DNA of 64,000 nt from Hyphomicrobium sp. 99 (GCF_000384335.2 NZ_KQ031382.1:3111545-3175544); one strand, 5' to 3'. Shown: positions 43,016 to 54,453, counted from the first letter of the stretch. Made by a program: numbers and translations. The notes: generated by a model from the letters alone, not told the origin.

Positions 43016-45990
43016 GCCTCGGCCCGCTCGCCTTCCTCAATCCCTGGCTGCTCGCGGCCCTCGTCACGCTGCCCGTCATTTATTGGCTGCTGCGCGCCGT
43101 GCCGCCGCGCCCGACGCAAGTCGAATTTCCGCCGACGCGCATTCTCGTCGGCCTCGATAACGACGAGAAGACGGCCGAGAAAACGCCGTGGTGGCTGACG
43201 CTGATCCGCCTCCTCGCGGCGACGTTCGTCATATTTGCCCTCGCCGAGCCCATTCTCAATCCGTCGAAAAATTCGAGCCTCGGCGGCTCCGGTCCCGTCG
43301 TCGTCTTCGTCGACAACGGCTGGGCTGCCGCGTCGCGCTGGTCCGAACGCGCGAGCATGATCGACCGCATCATCGGCGAAGCCGAAAGCGGGGGACGCCC
43401 CGTCGTGATCGTACCGACCGCAGCCGCGAGCAAACTCCACAGCGTCAAGATCGAACCGCCGCGCGAAGCCCGCAGCACCGCCGCCGCTCTCACGCCCGAA
43501 CCATTCGATCCCGACCGCGAAGCCGCGTTCGGCGCGTTGCAGTCCGCGTTGTCGGAAGCGGGCGAGAAGAACCCGAGCATCGTCTGGCTGCACGACGGCA
43601 TCGATCACAAATCGCAAGTCGCCGGCATCGCGAAAAAACTCCAAGATCTTGCGGGCAACGGCACGTTCGCCGTGCTCGACGAAACGCACGGCCGCGAAGC
43701 CTTAGGGCTGGTCGCGAACCTCGCCGAGAAGGGCAAGCTCGAAGCCGTCGTCCTCTCTCCCGGCGGCCCCGCGCGCGAAGGCACCGTCAACGCGTTTTCC
43801 GCACGCGGTGAACGCCTCGGCGAAGCCCCCTTCAGTCTCATCGCCGGAGCGACATCGGCGAAAGCGACGTTCGAACTGCCGCTTGAACTCCGCAATCAGG
43901 TCGCGCGCATCGAGATCGCGGGCGAACGCTCGGCCGGTGCCGTCAGCCTCATCGACGCCATGACGCAATGGCATCGCGTCGGACTTCTCTCGGGCGAAAG
44001 CCGCGAAGAAGCGCAGCCGCTGCTCGCGCCGCTCTATTACGTCGAGAAGGCGCTGAAGCCCTATGCGGACGTCGTCGTCACAAAGGATTCAAACCTCGTC
44101 CAGGGCCTCGATTCCGTCCTGAAGCAGAACATCTCGGTTCTGGTGCTTGCCGACATCGGCACGCTCTCGGGTGAAGCGGCCGAAAAGGTCGAAGATTTCG
44201 TCAAACGCGGCGGCCTGCTCGTTCGCTTCGCAGGACCGCGGCTCGAGAAAGCGGGCGACGATCTTCTTCCCGTCGCGCTCCGCACGGGCGGACGCTCGCT
44301 CGGCGGCGCATTGTCGTGGTCGTCGCCGCAGCCGCTCGCATCATTCGACGAGAGCAGCCCCTTCTCAGGCCTCGCCATCCCGAAAGACGTAACGATCAAT
44401 CGGCAGGTTCTGGCCGATCCCGCCGAGCTGACGCCCGACGTCGAGATCTGGGCCCGCCTCAAAGACGGCACGCCGCTCGTCACATCGACGAAACGCGGCA
44501 ACGGCCGGCTGGTGCTCTTCCACGTCACCGCGAATTCCGATTGGTCCAATCTTCCGATCTCGGGGTTGTTCGTCGAGATGCTGCGCCGTCTTTCCACGAT
44601 GGGCGTCGTCGGCGCATCGGCCTCCGAACAAGGCGACGGCACGAAGTCCGCGAAGGCCGATGCGACGCCGAAAAATAGCAGCGACGCGGGTGTCCTTGCC
44701 CCCCTCAAAACACTGAACGGCCTCGGCACGCTCGTCTCGCCGCCGCCGACGGCTGAGCCGCTGAAATCGCCCCAACTGCAATCGACAAAGCCGAGCTTCG
44801 AACATCCCCCCGGCTACTATGGACAGTCGGCGAGCCCGCGTGCGTTCAACGTCCTCAATGCGAAAAGCACGCTCGTGCCCTTCCCACCGCTGACCGCAGG
44901 CGTGACGCGACTGAGCTACGACAACGCAGCGAGCACGGCCCTGAAACCAGCACTCCTCTCAGCGGCGCTTGCGCTTCTCTTCCTCGACATACTCGCCGTC
45001 ATGCTTCTCCAGTCCGGCGGCATGCGCGGGCTCTTCTCGCGCCGCCCCGGCCGTTCGAGAGCGGCAGGCGCCGGCGCAGTTGCACTCATCTTCGCCGTTC
45101 TCGCGTTCGCTGGCGCGGGCGACGGCAGAGCGCAAGAACTGCAGCCGAATTTCCAGGACATACCCCAGCTCGACAATTTCGCGCCGATACCATCGCCGCG
45201 GTCAGGGCCCGACATCGTGCGCTCGGCGCCGACGCCCGCTGACAAAGCCGCCATCGACGCGACGAGCAAGGTGACGCTCGCGTATGTCGTCAGCGGCGAC
45301 CGCGAGACCGACGAGACGAGCCGCGCCGGTTTGCAAGGTCTCGGCCGCGTTCTGCAGACACGCACCGCAGTCGAGCCGGGTGAACCCGCAGCCGTCGACA
45401 TCAGCAAAGACGAGATCGCTTTCTATCCGATCCTCTATTGGCCGGTGCTCGAATCCGCCGAAGCCCTTCCCGACACGACGATCGCCAAGATCGACGCCTA
45501 CATGAAGGAAGGCGGCCTCATCATTTTCGATACGCGCGACTATGGCCAGGGCGGCGCGAATACGCTGCCGCTCGCGGGGCGCGGCGGCACGGCCTTGCAG
45601 CGGCTGTTGAGCAAGCTCGACGTGCCGCGTCTCGAGCCCGTGCCCGAAAATCACGTCGTGACGAAATCGTTTTATCTGTTGCGTTCGTTCCCCGGCCGTT
45701 GGGATGGCGGACAGCTCTGGGTCGAGGCCATTTCGAACAACGACAACGATACGCACAAGGCCCGCGTCTCCGACGGCGTCACGTCCATCATGATTACGTC
45801 GAACGATCTCGCTGCGGCCTGGGCGCTCGATGATCGCGGACGGCCGATGTACCCCGTGGTGCCGGGCGGCGAAATGCAGCGCGAGATGGCGTTTCGCGGC
45901 GGCATCAACATCGTCATGCACGCGCTGACGGGCAATTACAAAGCCGATCAGGTTCACGTTCCCGCCCTCCTCGAGAGGCTGGGTCAATAG
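43012..45990 (+). CDS. BatA-like / DUF4159 membrane protein
   Basis: A 992-residue membrane protein. The N-terminus (residues 1-80) is the BatA aerotolerance-regulator type: FLNPWLLAALVTLPVIYWLLR, then a second helix LLAATFVIFALAEPIL. A vWA-like segment follows (VVVFVDNG, lacking a full metal site). Further helices lie near 648-670 and 686-706, and the C-terminal 230 residues are DUF4159 (EIAFYPILYWPVLES, KEGGLIIFDTRDYG, GGEMQREMAFRGGINIVMHA), a glutamine-amidotransferase-like fold. It probably forms an inner-membrane complex with the MoxR ATPase; the physiological role is unknown. Confidence 0.9.
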   Translation: MSLGPLAFLNPWLLAALVTLPVIYWLLRAVPPRPTQVEFPPTRILVGLDNDEKTAEKTPWWLTLIRLLAATFVIFALAEPILNPSKNSSLGGSGPVVVFVDNGWAAASRWSERASMIDRIIGEAESGGRPVVIVPTAAASKLHSVKIEPPREARSTAAALTPEPFDPDREAAFGALQSALSEAGEKNPSIVWLHDGIDHKSQVAGIAKKLQDLAGNGTFAVLDETHGREALGLVANLAEKGKLEAVVLSPGGPAREGTVNAFSARGERLGEAPFSLIAGATSAKATFELPLELRNQVARIEIAGERSAGAVSLIDAMTQWHRVGLLSGESREEAQPLLAPLYYVEKALKPYADVVVTKDSNLVQGLDSVLKQNISVLVLADIGTLSGEAAEKVEDFVKRGGLLVRFAGPRLEKAGDDLLPVALRTGGRSLGGALSWSSPQPLASFDESSPFSGLAIPKDVTINRQVLADPAELTPDVEIWARLKDGTPLVTSTKRGNGRLVLFHVTANSDWSNLPISGLFVEMLRRLSTMGVVGASASEQGDGTKSAKADATPKNSSDAGVLAPLKTLNGLGTLVSPPPTAEPLKSPQLQSTKPSFEHPPGYYGQSASPRAFNVLNAKSTLVPFPPLTAGVTRLSYDNAASTALKPALLSAALALLFLDILAVMLLQSGGMRGLFSRRPGRSRAAGAGAVALIFAVLAFAGAGDGRAQELQPNFQDIPQLDNFAPIPSPRSGPDIVRSAPTPADKAAIDATSKVTLAYVVSGDRETDETSRAGLQGLGRVLQTRTAVEPGEPAAVDISKDEIAFYPILYWPVLESAEALPDTTIAKIDAYMKEGGLIIFDTRDYGQGGANTLPLAGRGGTALQRLLSKLDVPRLEPVPENHVVTKSFYLLRSFPGRWDGGQLWVEAISNNDNDTHKARVSDGVTSIMITSNDLAAAWALDDRGRPMYPVVPGGEMQREMAFRGGINIVMHALTGNYKADQVHVPALLERLGQ

Positions 45991-46001
45991 AGGCATAGTC
46001 T

Positions 46002-48143
46002 TTGAACTGGTCGATCACATTCGCTCCGCTGCTCCCGTCGCCGGTTCTCATCGGCCTGACGGCGGTGGCTGTCGCGCTGATCTTGGTGATGCTCTTCCGG
46101 CGCTCGCGCGGAGCATTCATTCGCGCCGCCGCGCTGGCGGCGCTCCTTGCGGCACTGTTCAATCCGATCCTGAAGGAAGAGCAGCGCGAGAGCCTCGCCA
46201 ACGTCGCGATCGTCGTGCTCGACGAAAGCCCGAGCCAGAAACTCGCCGATCGCACCCAGCAGATGGAAGCGATCCGGTCCGACTTAGAGACGAAGTTCGC
46301 GAAAATCCCAAACCTCAACATCAAGTGGGTGACGGGCGGCGTCCCCTCCGAGACGGCAGCCGCTGGAACGAACCTCTTCACCGATCTCAACGCCGCATTG
46401 AACGACACCGCGCCCGATCGCATCGCCGGCGTCGTCTTCGTGACGGACGGTCAGGTCCACGATGTTCCAAAATCGGCAGCGGCCCTCGGCTTCGATGCAC
46501 CCGTCCACACCTTGCTGACCGGCAAGCCCAACGAATTCGACCGTCGCATCGAAGTGATCGAAGCGCCGCGCTATGGCCTTGTCGGACAGTCGCGCGAAAT
46601 CCAGGTCGCCGTGCGCGAGACGGGAAGCGCGCCCTCCGCCAATTCCGGCGCAGCGACGCTGAAGGTCCGCCGCGAAGGCCTGCCCGACGAGACGGTGCGC
46701 ACTGAGATCAATCGCAATGTCAAAATCGACATGCCGATCCCGCACACCGGCACGAATATCGTCGAGATCGAATTGCAGCCCGTCGAGGGCGAGCTGACAA
46801 CGGCGAACAACCGCGCCGTCGTCGCCGCGGAAGGCGTGCGCGAGAACCTGCGCGTGCTGCTCGTCTCGGGCGAGCCACATCCCGGCGAGCGGACGTGGCG
46901 CAACCTTCTGAAATCGGACGCCGCCGTCGACCTCGTACACTTCACGATTTTGCGGCCGCCCGAGAAGCAGGACGGCACGCCGATCAATCAGCTGTCGCTC
47001 ATCGCCTTCCCGACGCGCGAGCTCTTTTCGGAAAAGATCAACGAGTTCGACCTGATCATTTTTGACCGGTACGAGCATCGCGGCATCCTGCAGCTGCTCT
47101 ACTACGACAACATCGCCCGCTACGTGAACGAACACGGCGGCGCGTTGCTGATCGCTGCCGGCGACGATTACGCGAGCCCCTACAGCATCTACAAAACGCC
47201 GCTCGCGCCGGTGCTGCCCGCAGCGCCAACCGGGCGCGTTCTCGAGATGCCGTTCAAGGCGAAGGTGACGGCCGACGGACAGAAGCATCCAGTCACCAAG
47301 GATCTGCCCGGCTGGAACGCCGCGCAGGTGGCGGACGCCGCGCCCGAGCCGACGTGGGGAAAATGGTACCGCCAGGCCGAGGTGACGCCCCAGCGCGGCC
47401 GCGTCGTCATGAACGGCGCCGAAGATAAACCGCTCCTCATCCTCGATCGCAAAGGCAAAGGCCGCGTCGCGCTTTTAACGTCCGATCATGCGTGGCTTTG
47501 GGCGCGCGGCTACGATGGCGGCGGACCGCACACCGACCTGCTGCGTCGCCTCTCGCATTGGCTGATGAAAGAGCCGGATCTCGAGGAAGAACGCCTCATC
47601 GCATCCGCCAAGGGACTGAAGCTCACCATCGAGCGCCGCTCGATGGAAGACAAGGTCGGCCCGGTCAAGATTCTCGGCCCCGGCGGCGATACCTCGAACG
47701 TAACGCTCGACTCCGTTCCGGTCGAACCGGGCGTCTGGCGCTCGGCCGTCGATGTGAAGCTTCCCGGACTGTACAAAATTGAAACCGAGGGCCCCGACGG
47801 CGATCTGACGGCGGTCGCCAATGCCGGCGTCGAAGATCCGCGCGAAATGAGCGAAGTGACGGCAACGGATCAGAAAATGAAGCCGATCGCCGATGCGACG
47901 GGCGGCGGCGTTTTCTGGACGAAGGCTTCCGGCGCCCTCTCGTCTGCAACCGATATCGATGTGCCGCGTATCTCAATGATGTCGGCAGCCAAGGTGATGG
48001 CAGGGTCTGGCTGGCTTGGCCTCAAGGATCGTCAAGCCTTCCTGACCCGCGGCGTGAAGTTAACGCCGATGTTCACAGGGCTCGCAGCGCTTTCTGCTCT
48101 GCTCGCCCTGATCGCTTTGGCCTGGTGGCGTGAGGGAAAATAG
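46002..48143 (+). CDS. Membrane protein with vWA and amidotransferase-like domains
   Basis: A 713-residue protein in the same operon. Two N-terminal helices (about 12-50) lead to a vWA-like domain with an apparently intact metal site (VVLDESPSQ, D-x-S-x-S, and VVFVTDGQ), then a class I glutamine-amidotransferase-like region (LRVLLVSGEPHPG, DLIIFDRYEHRGIL, GALLIAAGDDYA) and a final helix near the C-terminus. The start is TTG at 46002 with AGAGG upstream, 11 bases after the DUF4159 gene. It complements the preceding protein, whose vWA metal site looks lost. Confidence 0.86.
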   Translation: MNWSITFAPLLPSPVLIGLTAVAVALILVMLFRRSRGAFIRAAALAALLAALFNPILKEEQRESLANVAIVVLDESPSQKLADRTQQMEAIRSDLETKFAKIPNLNIKWVTGGVPSETAAAGTNLFTDLNAALNDTAPDRIAGVVFVTDGQVHDVPKSAAALGFDAPVHTLLTGKPNEFDRRIEVIEAPRYGLVGQSREIQVAVRETGSAPSANSGAATLKVRREGLPDETVRTEINRNVKIDMPIPHTGTNIVEIELQPVEGELTTANNRAVVAAEGVRENLRVLLVSGEPHPGERTWRNLLKSDAAVDLVHFTILRPPEKQDGTPINQLSLIAFPTRELFSEKINEFDLIIFDRYEHRGILQLLYYDNIARYVNEHGGALLIAAGDDYASPYSIYKTPLAPVLPAAPTGRVLEMPFKAKVTADGQKHPVTKDLPGWNAAQVADAAPEPTWGKWYRQAEVTPQRGRVVMNGAEDKPLLILDRKGKGRVALLTSDHAWLWARGYDGGGPHTDLLRRLSHWLMKEPDLEEERLIASAKGLKLTIERRSMEDKVGPVKILGPGGDTSNVTLDSVPVEPGVWRSAVDVKLPGLYKIETEGPDGDLTAVANAGVEDPREMSEVTATDQKMKPIADATGGGVFWTKASGALSSATDIDVPRISMMSAAKVMAGSGWLGLKDRQAFLTRGVKLTPMFTGLAALSALLALIALAWWREGK

Positions 48144-48180
48144 CGATAAGCAAAGCAAAAAGCAGTAAGGGCACGACGCA

Positions 48181-48966
48181 ATGGGGCACGCTCTCAACAA
48201 TCGGCCAATCGGCGTAATCGGCAACGATGAATTCGGCTCAGCAATCGCCGAGCGCATCGCCGCCTGCCATTTTCATACGGTGTACGCCGCACTTCCCGGC
48301 TCGCCGCCGCCTGTGACCCACGGCGAGCTGCTCGAACAGATCTCCGAACCCGGCGCCGCATTCCAATGTCCGATCGTGCTCGCGGCAATCGAAGACACCG
48401 AAACCTTCCGCCAGCTGCTCATTGGCGACGGCAAGCCGCCCTCAACCGCAGGCCCTCGACCCGGAGCTGTCCTTGTCGATCTCGGCGCCCGCACGCCGCG
48501 TGAATTCCAAGTTTTGTTCGAAGTTCTAGAACAGCGAGACGTGGCGTTGGCGGATGCCGCATTGATCGGCGGACCTGACGCTACGATGCACGGCCGTGCA
48601 AAAATTCTTCTCGGCGGCGACCTCGCCGCTGTTGAAATCGCGGAAAGCGTTCTCTCCCTTCTCGGCAACGTAGAACGCACCGGCCCGCTTGGCAGCGCTC
48701 ACGCCGCAGCTGCGCTGATGGGCTACATCGAAGCCGCCCACGCTGTCGCGCGCGAAGAAGCCCTGGCACTCGGAGCCGCCTGCGGACTGGCCCCCGAGAC
48801 GCTGAAACGCGTCCTCTCCGACGAATCGTCACCACGCGAACTAAATGTCGTCCAGTTGGCGCGACGAGCCGCCCTCGCTCGCCGGATCGCCCGCGACCGG
48901 CGTGGCAGCGCCGACATCATCAACCTCGCCGCCGAAAAAAACGCGCGGAATCGCGAAAATCGTTGA
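48181..48966 (+). CDS. 3-hydroxyisobutyrate-dehydrogenase-like protein with degraded active site
   Basis: A 261-residue protein with the two-domain fold of beta-hydroxyacid dehydrogenases: an N-terminal Rossmann-like half and a helical half (GGPDATMHGRAKILLGGD, VERTGPLGSAHAAAALMGY). The nucleotide loop reads GNDEFGS instead of GxGxxG, and the catalytic lysine of the G-x-x-x-K motif is replaced by alanine, with the following Asn residues also lost. A normal dehydrogenase role is therefore unlikely; a binding or regulatory role is possible. It lies 37 bases after the vWA-type gene. Confidence 0.8.
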   Translation: MGHALNNRPIGVIGNDEFGSAIAERIAACHFHTVYAALPGSPPPVTHGELLEQISEPGAAFQCPIVLAAIEDTETFRQLLIGDGKPPSTAGPRPGAVLVDLGARTPREFQVLFEVLEQRDVALADAALIGGPDATMHGRAKILLGGDLAAVEIAESVLSLLGNVERTGPLGSAHAAAALMGYIEAAHAVAREEALALGAACGLAPETLKRVLSDESSPRELNVVQLARRAALARRIARDRRGSADIINLAAEKNARNRENR

Positions 48967-49053
48967 TGAGCGGCAACACCGGGGCCGAATCAATCGAGCC
49001 GGCGGCGCGACTCACGTAGACCATCGGGACCGGTTGCTCACCCCGAGGCTCCC

Positions 49054-50637
49054 ATGTCGCTTCTCTATCGCATCGTCTACGCCACGCACGCGAATGGCAC
49101 GCATCACAAGCTGGCGCTCGACGCGCTCCAGTCCATGGGACGCGACGACAGCGAAGACTGGACACGCCTCTTCCTGAAGCATGTCGAGCTCTATCTCCAG
49201 GGCTCGAAAGCGCCTGACGTAACGTTCAAGGATTTCAAGAACCACGTTCTGCACGTCTCCGAGAACTACTGGGGCGGCGCGCTGGAGAAGGTGAACGAAT
49301 GGTACGCGAGAACCGTCTTTGAACTCAAAGGCGGCAACTGGCCGGAAGCCGTTTACGCCGCGGGCGTGCTGAGCCACTACTTCACCGATCCTGTAATGCC
49401 GTTCCACACCGGTCAGACGGAAGCCGAGAACGCCGTCCATCGCGCGGCCGAGTGGAGCATCAATCGCTCTTACAATACGCTGCGCGCACTTGGCGAAAAG
49501 CGTTACGGAACCCCCGACATTCGCGTGCCCTCAGGTCCGCGCTGGCTTTCCGAATTGGTTTGCAGCAGCGCCGAGTTCTCGCATCGCTATTACGAAAAGC
49601 TCATCGCCCACTACGACATCAACAAGGGCGCGACACGGCCGGAAGAAGGCCTCGACGACATCGGCAAAAATATCGTCGCCGAGCTTCTGATCTATGCATC
49701 GGCCAGCTTCGGCAAGGTTCTCGACCGCGCAATCGCCGACTCCAACGTCATGGCGCCGGAAGTGACGTTGACGTCCGAAACGTTCCTCAGCCTGACCGAG
49801 ATCCCGCGAAAGTTCATCGAGAAACGGTTGTCGAATGCCGAGGACAAAAAGGCCGTCGCCGCCATTTACGACGAACTCCGCGCGACCGGCACCGTGCGCC
49901 ACGCGCTCTCGGAAGACGACAAGACCATTCGCGATCTGCACTACGCCGAAGTATTGGCGCCAAAACTTGCCGAGCGGAGCGAAGCGCGCGCCGCCCGCAT
50001 CGAAGGACGCGACGATACTGCGCTGGAAATCGCCGTCGCCAAATCGGCTGTCGCCCTGAGCGCAATCTCCGAACAGCCGCCCGCGCTTCCCGATGCGCCC
50101 GCGCCAAGACCGCGAGCCGAAACCATGGCCGCGCAGGCCGAGCAACTGCGCGCCACGGGTCGATCGCCATCTCGGGCTCCGCGGCTAAGAGATGAGCGGT
50201 TGCACGAAGCCAACACGTACCTCACGGCGGATGACGCTCTCGAGGCAGCGCCGTCCATCGGTCCGAAAACGGCCGATCGTATCGCGGCCGTCGGCATCTA
50301 CAGCGTCGGCGATTTCCTCGCACAAGATCCCGAGCAGCTCGCGGAGGCTTTGAACGATCCGCATTTCGACGCCGAAACGCTTCTCGAATGGCAGGACCAG
50401 GCGCGCCTCGTGATGGCGGTGCCGGGCCTTCGGGGCACACACGCTCAGTTGCTCGTCGGTGCCGGATACCGGACGGCTCGGGCCGTCGCCGAAGCCGACC
50501 CAGTCTCTCTATCCGCGAACGTATTGCGCTTCGTCACGACGTCCGCCGGCAAACGCGTTCTCCGCGAAGGCCGCCCGCCCGACATCGAAAAAATCAAAGG
50601 CTGGGTCGCCGTCGCCAAGCAAGCCGTCGCGGCTTAG
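49054..50637 (+). CDS. Zinc-dependent phospholipase C-like protein with C-terminal DUF4332
   Basis: A 527-residue protein. The N-terminal half resembles the zinc PLC / S1-P1 nuclease fold: ATHANGTHHKLALDAL, GVLSHYFTDPVMPFHTGQTE and HRAAEWSINRSY supply several metal-ligand-type His and Asp residues. A Pro/Ala linker (about 345-370) leads to a C-terminal DUF4332 region built of helix-hairpin-helix units (AAPSIGPKTADRIAAVGI, VPGLRGTHAQLLVGAGY), which usually bind nucleic acid or protein. No signal peptide is visible, so it looks cytosolic. Function unknown; the combination suggests nuclease or phosphodiesterase activity guided by HhH modules. Confidence 0.82.
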   Translation: MSLLYRIVYATHANGTHHKLALDALQSMGRDDSEDWTRLFLKHVELYLQGSKAPDVTFKDFKNHVLHVSENYWGGALEKVNEWYARTVFELKGGNWPEAVYAAGVLSHYFTDPVMPFHTGQTEAENAVHRAAEWSINRSYNTLRALGEKRYGTPDIRVPSGPRWLSELVCSSAEFSHRYYEKLIAHYDINKGATRPEEGLDDIGKNIVAELLIYASASFGKVLDRAIADSNVMAPEVTLTSETFLSLTEIPRKFIEKRLSNAEDKKAVAAIYDELRATGTVRHALSEDDKTIRDLHYAEVLAPKLAERSEARAARIEGRDDTALEIAVAKSAVALSAISEQPPALPDAPAPRPRAETMAAQAEQLRATGRSPSRAPRLRDERLHEANTYLTADDALEAAPSIGPKTADRIAAVGIYSVGDFLAQDPEQLAEALNDPHFDAETLLEWQDQARLVMAVPGLRGTHAQLLVGAGYRTARAVAEADPVSLSANVLRFVTTSAGKRVLREGRPPDIEKIKGWVAVAKQAVAA

Positions 50638-50671
50638 CATCGCCTATTTCAAGGCGCGCCTGTTTTTTTTC

Positions 50672-50792
50672 GTCATCCCGGCGAAGGCCGGGATCCATCC
50701 AGGCCGATGGCAACCCGTAGGCCAAACACACGTGAGCGCCCGCTTTCTTGGCTCCGGCAGCTTGGGCGGATCCCCGCCTTCGCGGGGATGAC
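50672..50792. repeat. GTCATCC/GGATCC-type inverted element, copy 3
   Basis: GTCATCCCGGCG...GGGATCC (50672-50696) and its inverted copy GGATCCCC...GGGATGAC (50768-50792) match at 23 of 25 positions and enclose 71 bases. Each arm is itself palindromic. Similar units occur widely in Proteobacteria between genes. Confidence 0.75.
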
Positions 50793-50849
50793 GACGGTAA
50801 TTGCGCCGCCAGGCTTGCCATCTCCGCACAACGGAGCCACAATGCTCTC

Positions 50850-52959
<2,110 letters not shown>

Positions 52960-53006
52960 GCACCATCGATACCCAAACACGAACGAGCTGATGCCGCTTC
53001 GGATGC

Positions 53007-53225
53007 TTAGGCCGCGACCGCGGTCATACGCTCAACGGTTGCCGCAAAATGTCCGCACCAGTCGCTCTTTTCGACAACGGGCCAAGCAGCACGCGTATTG
53101 GCAGACCCTGCTTGAGGAAGGGGCGGATTGAAGCGGCACAATCCGGTATCCTTTTCCTTATGCTTTGCCGCAGCACCTATATGGGTGTCGTAGAATTGGC
53201 AGTTTGCGCAGGCACAAGTGGTCAT
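53007..53225 (-). CDS. Small conserved Cys-rich protein
   Basis: A 72-residue protein with at least five cysteines: CACANCQFYD near the start, GLCRFNPPLPQ, and KSDWCGHF near the end. Spacing and aromatic neighbours suggest a metal or Fe-S site, as in small alphaproteobacterial proteins with the same C-x2-C...C...W-C pattern; function unknown. ATG at 53225 has GGAG 7 bases upstream. The frame opens further to 53306 but lacks support. It is convergent with thiC. Confidence 0.78.
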   Translation of the reverse strand: MTTCACANCQFYDTHIGAAAKHKEKDTGLCRFNPPLPQAGSANTRAAWPVVEKSDWCGHFAATVERMTAVAA

Positions 53226-53385
53226 TGGACAACTCCGTATGCAAAACATGCCCCAAGCGGAGATATAATCGTTAGCGAGGCACTTTGAAATAGTGCGGTG
53301 CGCCATGACGGGACGCGTGGCGCAACCGTCCTTCGCGCGCCATGCACACTAACCCTTTGCCCTGGGCGTCGCCGACAATGCATAA

Positions 53386-53413
53386 AAAAAGCCGGGCAAA
53401 TGCCCGGCTTTTT
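53386..53413. terminator. Terminator after the outer-membrane barrel gene
   Basis: Stem AAAAAGCCGGGCA / TGCCCGGCTTTTT with a 2-base AA loop; it works in both directions. A near-identical copy stands at 54273-54298. Confidence 0.92.
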
Positions 53414-53442
53414 CCAAATCCAATTGGCGCTTCTTGCGACGC

Positions 53443-54165
53443 TTACTTGCCGAGCGCGTATGACACGCCAAAGCGAACAGCGTGCGAAGTCAGGCTCCAG
53501 GCATCTTTGAAGTGGCGGTCCCAATACACCGAGACATCTTCTGTGTGCGATCCGAAGTCCGTGTAGCGATATTCGGTGCGCACCGACCATCGGTCGTTGA
53601 GCGCATATTGCATGCCTCCTCCGACCGTCCAGCCAACACGGGGTTGGTTCATGGAACCTGATACACTTGGCGGATCGCACCAATCGCAGAAGTCTCGGGC
53701 GGAGAATTCAGCGACGGCCAAACCGCCCGTTGCGTAGACGAGCGAATGATCGAAGGCGTAGCCGAGCCGTACCCGTGCCGACCCTTGCCACCCTGTTTGA
53801 GCCTTGTAACCCCAACTGTGGTAAATCGGGTCATACCAAGTATTGCGACCATCGTTGAATTCGACATCGCCCTCGACGCCATAAACGAGGGCCCCGCGTT
53901 GAATGTTATATCCGGCATGACCGCCACCGACGAACGCGGGCTGACTGTCGCCTCCGAAATAGTTCTCGCCCTGCACTTCGTCATAACCGATTTCTTTATA
54001 ATCCACGTGGCCGCGCGAATATCCGGCCTGCAAGCCGACATAGGAGCCCGACCAGTCATAAAGCGGCGAGATGGCGGGTGTTGCGCGAAGTTTTCCGAGA
54101 TCTGCAGCGAACGAGGACGAGGACAAGGCGACAAGCGCCACCGCAGATAAGCACGACCGCTTCAT
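53443..54165 (-). CDS. Outer membrane beta-barrel protein (Omp25/porin-like family)
   Basis: A 240-residue barrel with a signal peptide (cleavage after SSFA, about residue 20). The start of the mature part (PLYDWSGSYVGLQAGYSRG) and the end (YTDFGSHTEDVSVYW, then SHAVRFGVSYALGK with a C-terminal strand) are typical of the small surface barrels common in Rhizobiales (Omp25/31-like). Other strands include FVGGGHAGYNIQRGALVYGVEGDVEF. It may stabilise the outer membrane. A deletion copy of the whole unit lies just upstream. Confidence 0.9.
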   Translation of the reverse strand: MKRSCLSAVALVALSSSSFAADLGKLRATPAISPLYDWSGSYVGLQAGYSRGHVDYKEIGYDEVQGENYFGGDSQPAFVGGGHAGYNIQRGALVYGVEGDVEFNDGRNTWYDPIYHSWGYKAQTGWQGSARVRLGYAFDHSLVYATGGLAVAEFSARDFCDWCDPPSVSGSMNQPRVGWTVGGGMQYALNDRWSVRTEYRYTDFGSHTEDVSVYWDRHFKDAWSLTSHAVRFGVSYALGK

Positions 54166-54272
54166 TTCACACCTTCAAGTGAACATCGATCAATTCGATC
54201 TGATTGATTCGCACGAAATTCTCCACCGGAGATTAAGTCCGGGCACTGACAGCCACGCCAATCGCGCATGAA

Positions 54273-54298
54273 AAAAGCCGGGCACATGCCCGGCTTTT
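54273..54298. terminator. Duplicate terminator of the barrel remnant
   Basis: AAAA-GCCGGGC-ACAT-GCCCGGC-TTTT, almost identical to the terminator at 53386-53413. It belongs to the second, deleted copy of the barrel unit. Confidence 0.85.
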
Positions 54299-54327
54299 CC
54301 AAATCCGCTTATCGCGTCGCGCGGCAG

Positions 54328-54453
54328 CTACTTGCCGAGCGCGTATGAAACGCCGAAGCGAACTGCGTGGGACGTCAGCTTGAACGTATCTCTATTGGGC
54401 CACTCGCCGCCGGTGGTGCAGCCGAAAGCAACGTCGATTTCATAGAAAACCAT
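54328..54453 (-). pseudogene. Remnant of a second outer-membrane barrel gene
   Basis: A 41-codon frame (ATG 54453) ends KLTSHAVRFGVSYALGK, identical in the last 15 residues to the intact barrel at 53.4 kb. Downstream, the terminator is duplicated too. Upstream, 54465-54530 resembles the 5' flank of the intact gene (GATTCGC, GAAATTCTCCA and GAGA-TAAG blocks shared). The central 200 or so codons are missing, so this is a tandem duplication with an internal deletion. A membrane barrel cannot form from it. Confidence 0.85.
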
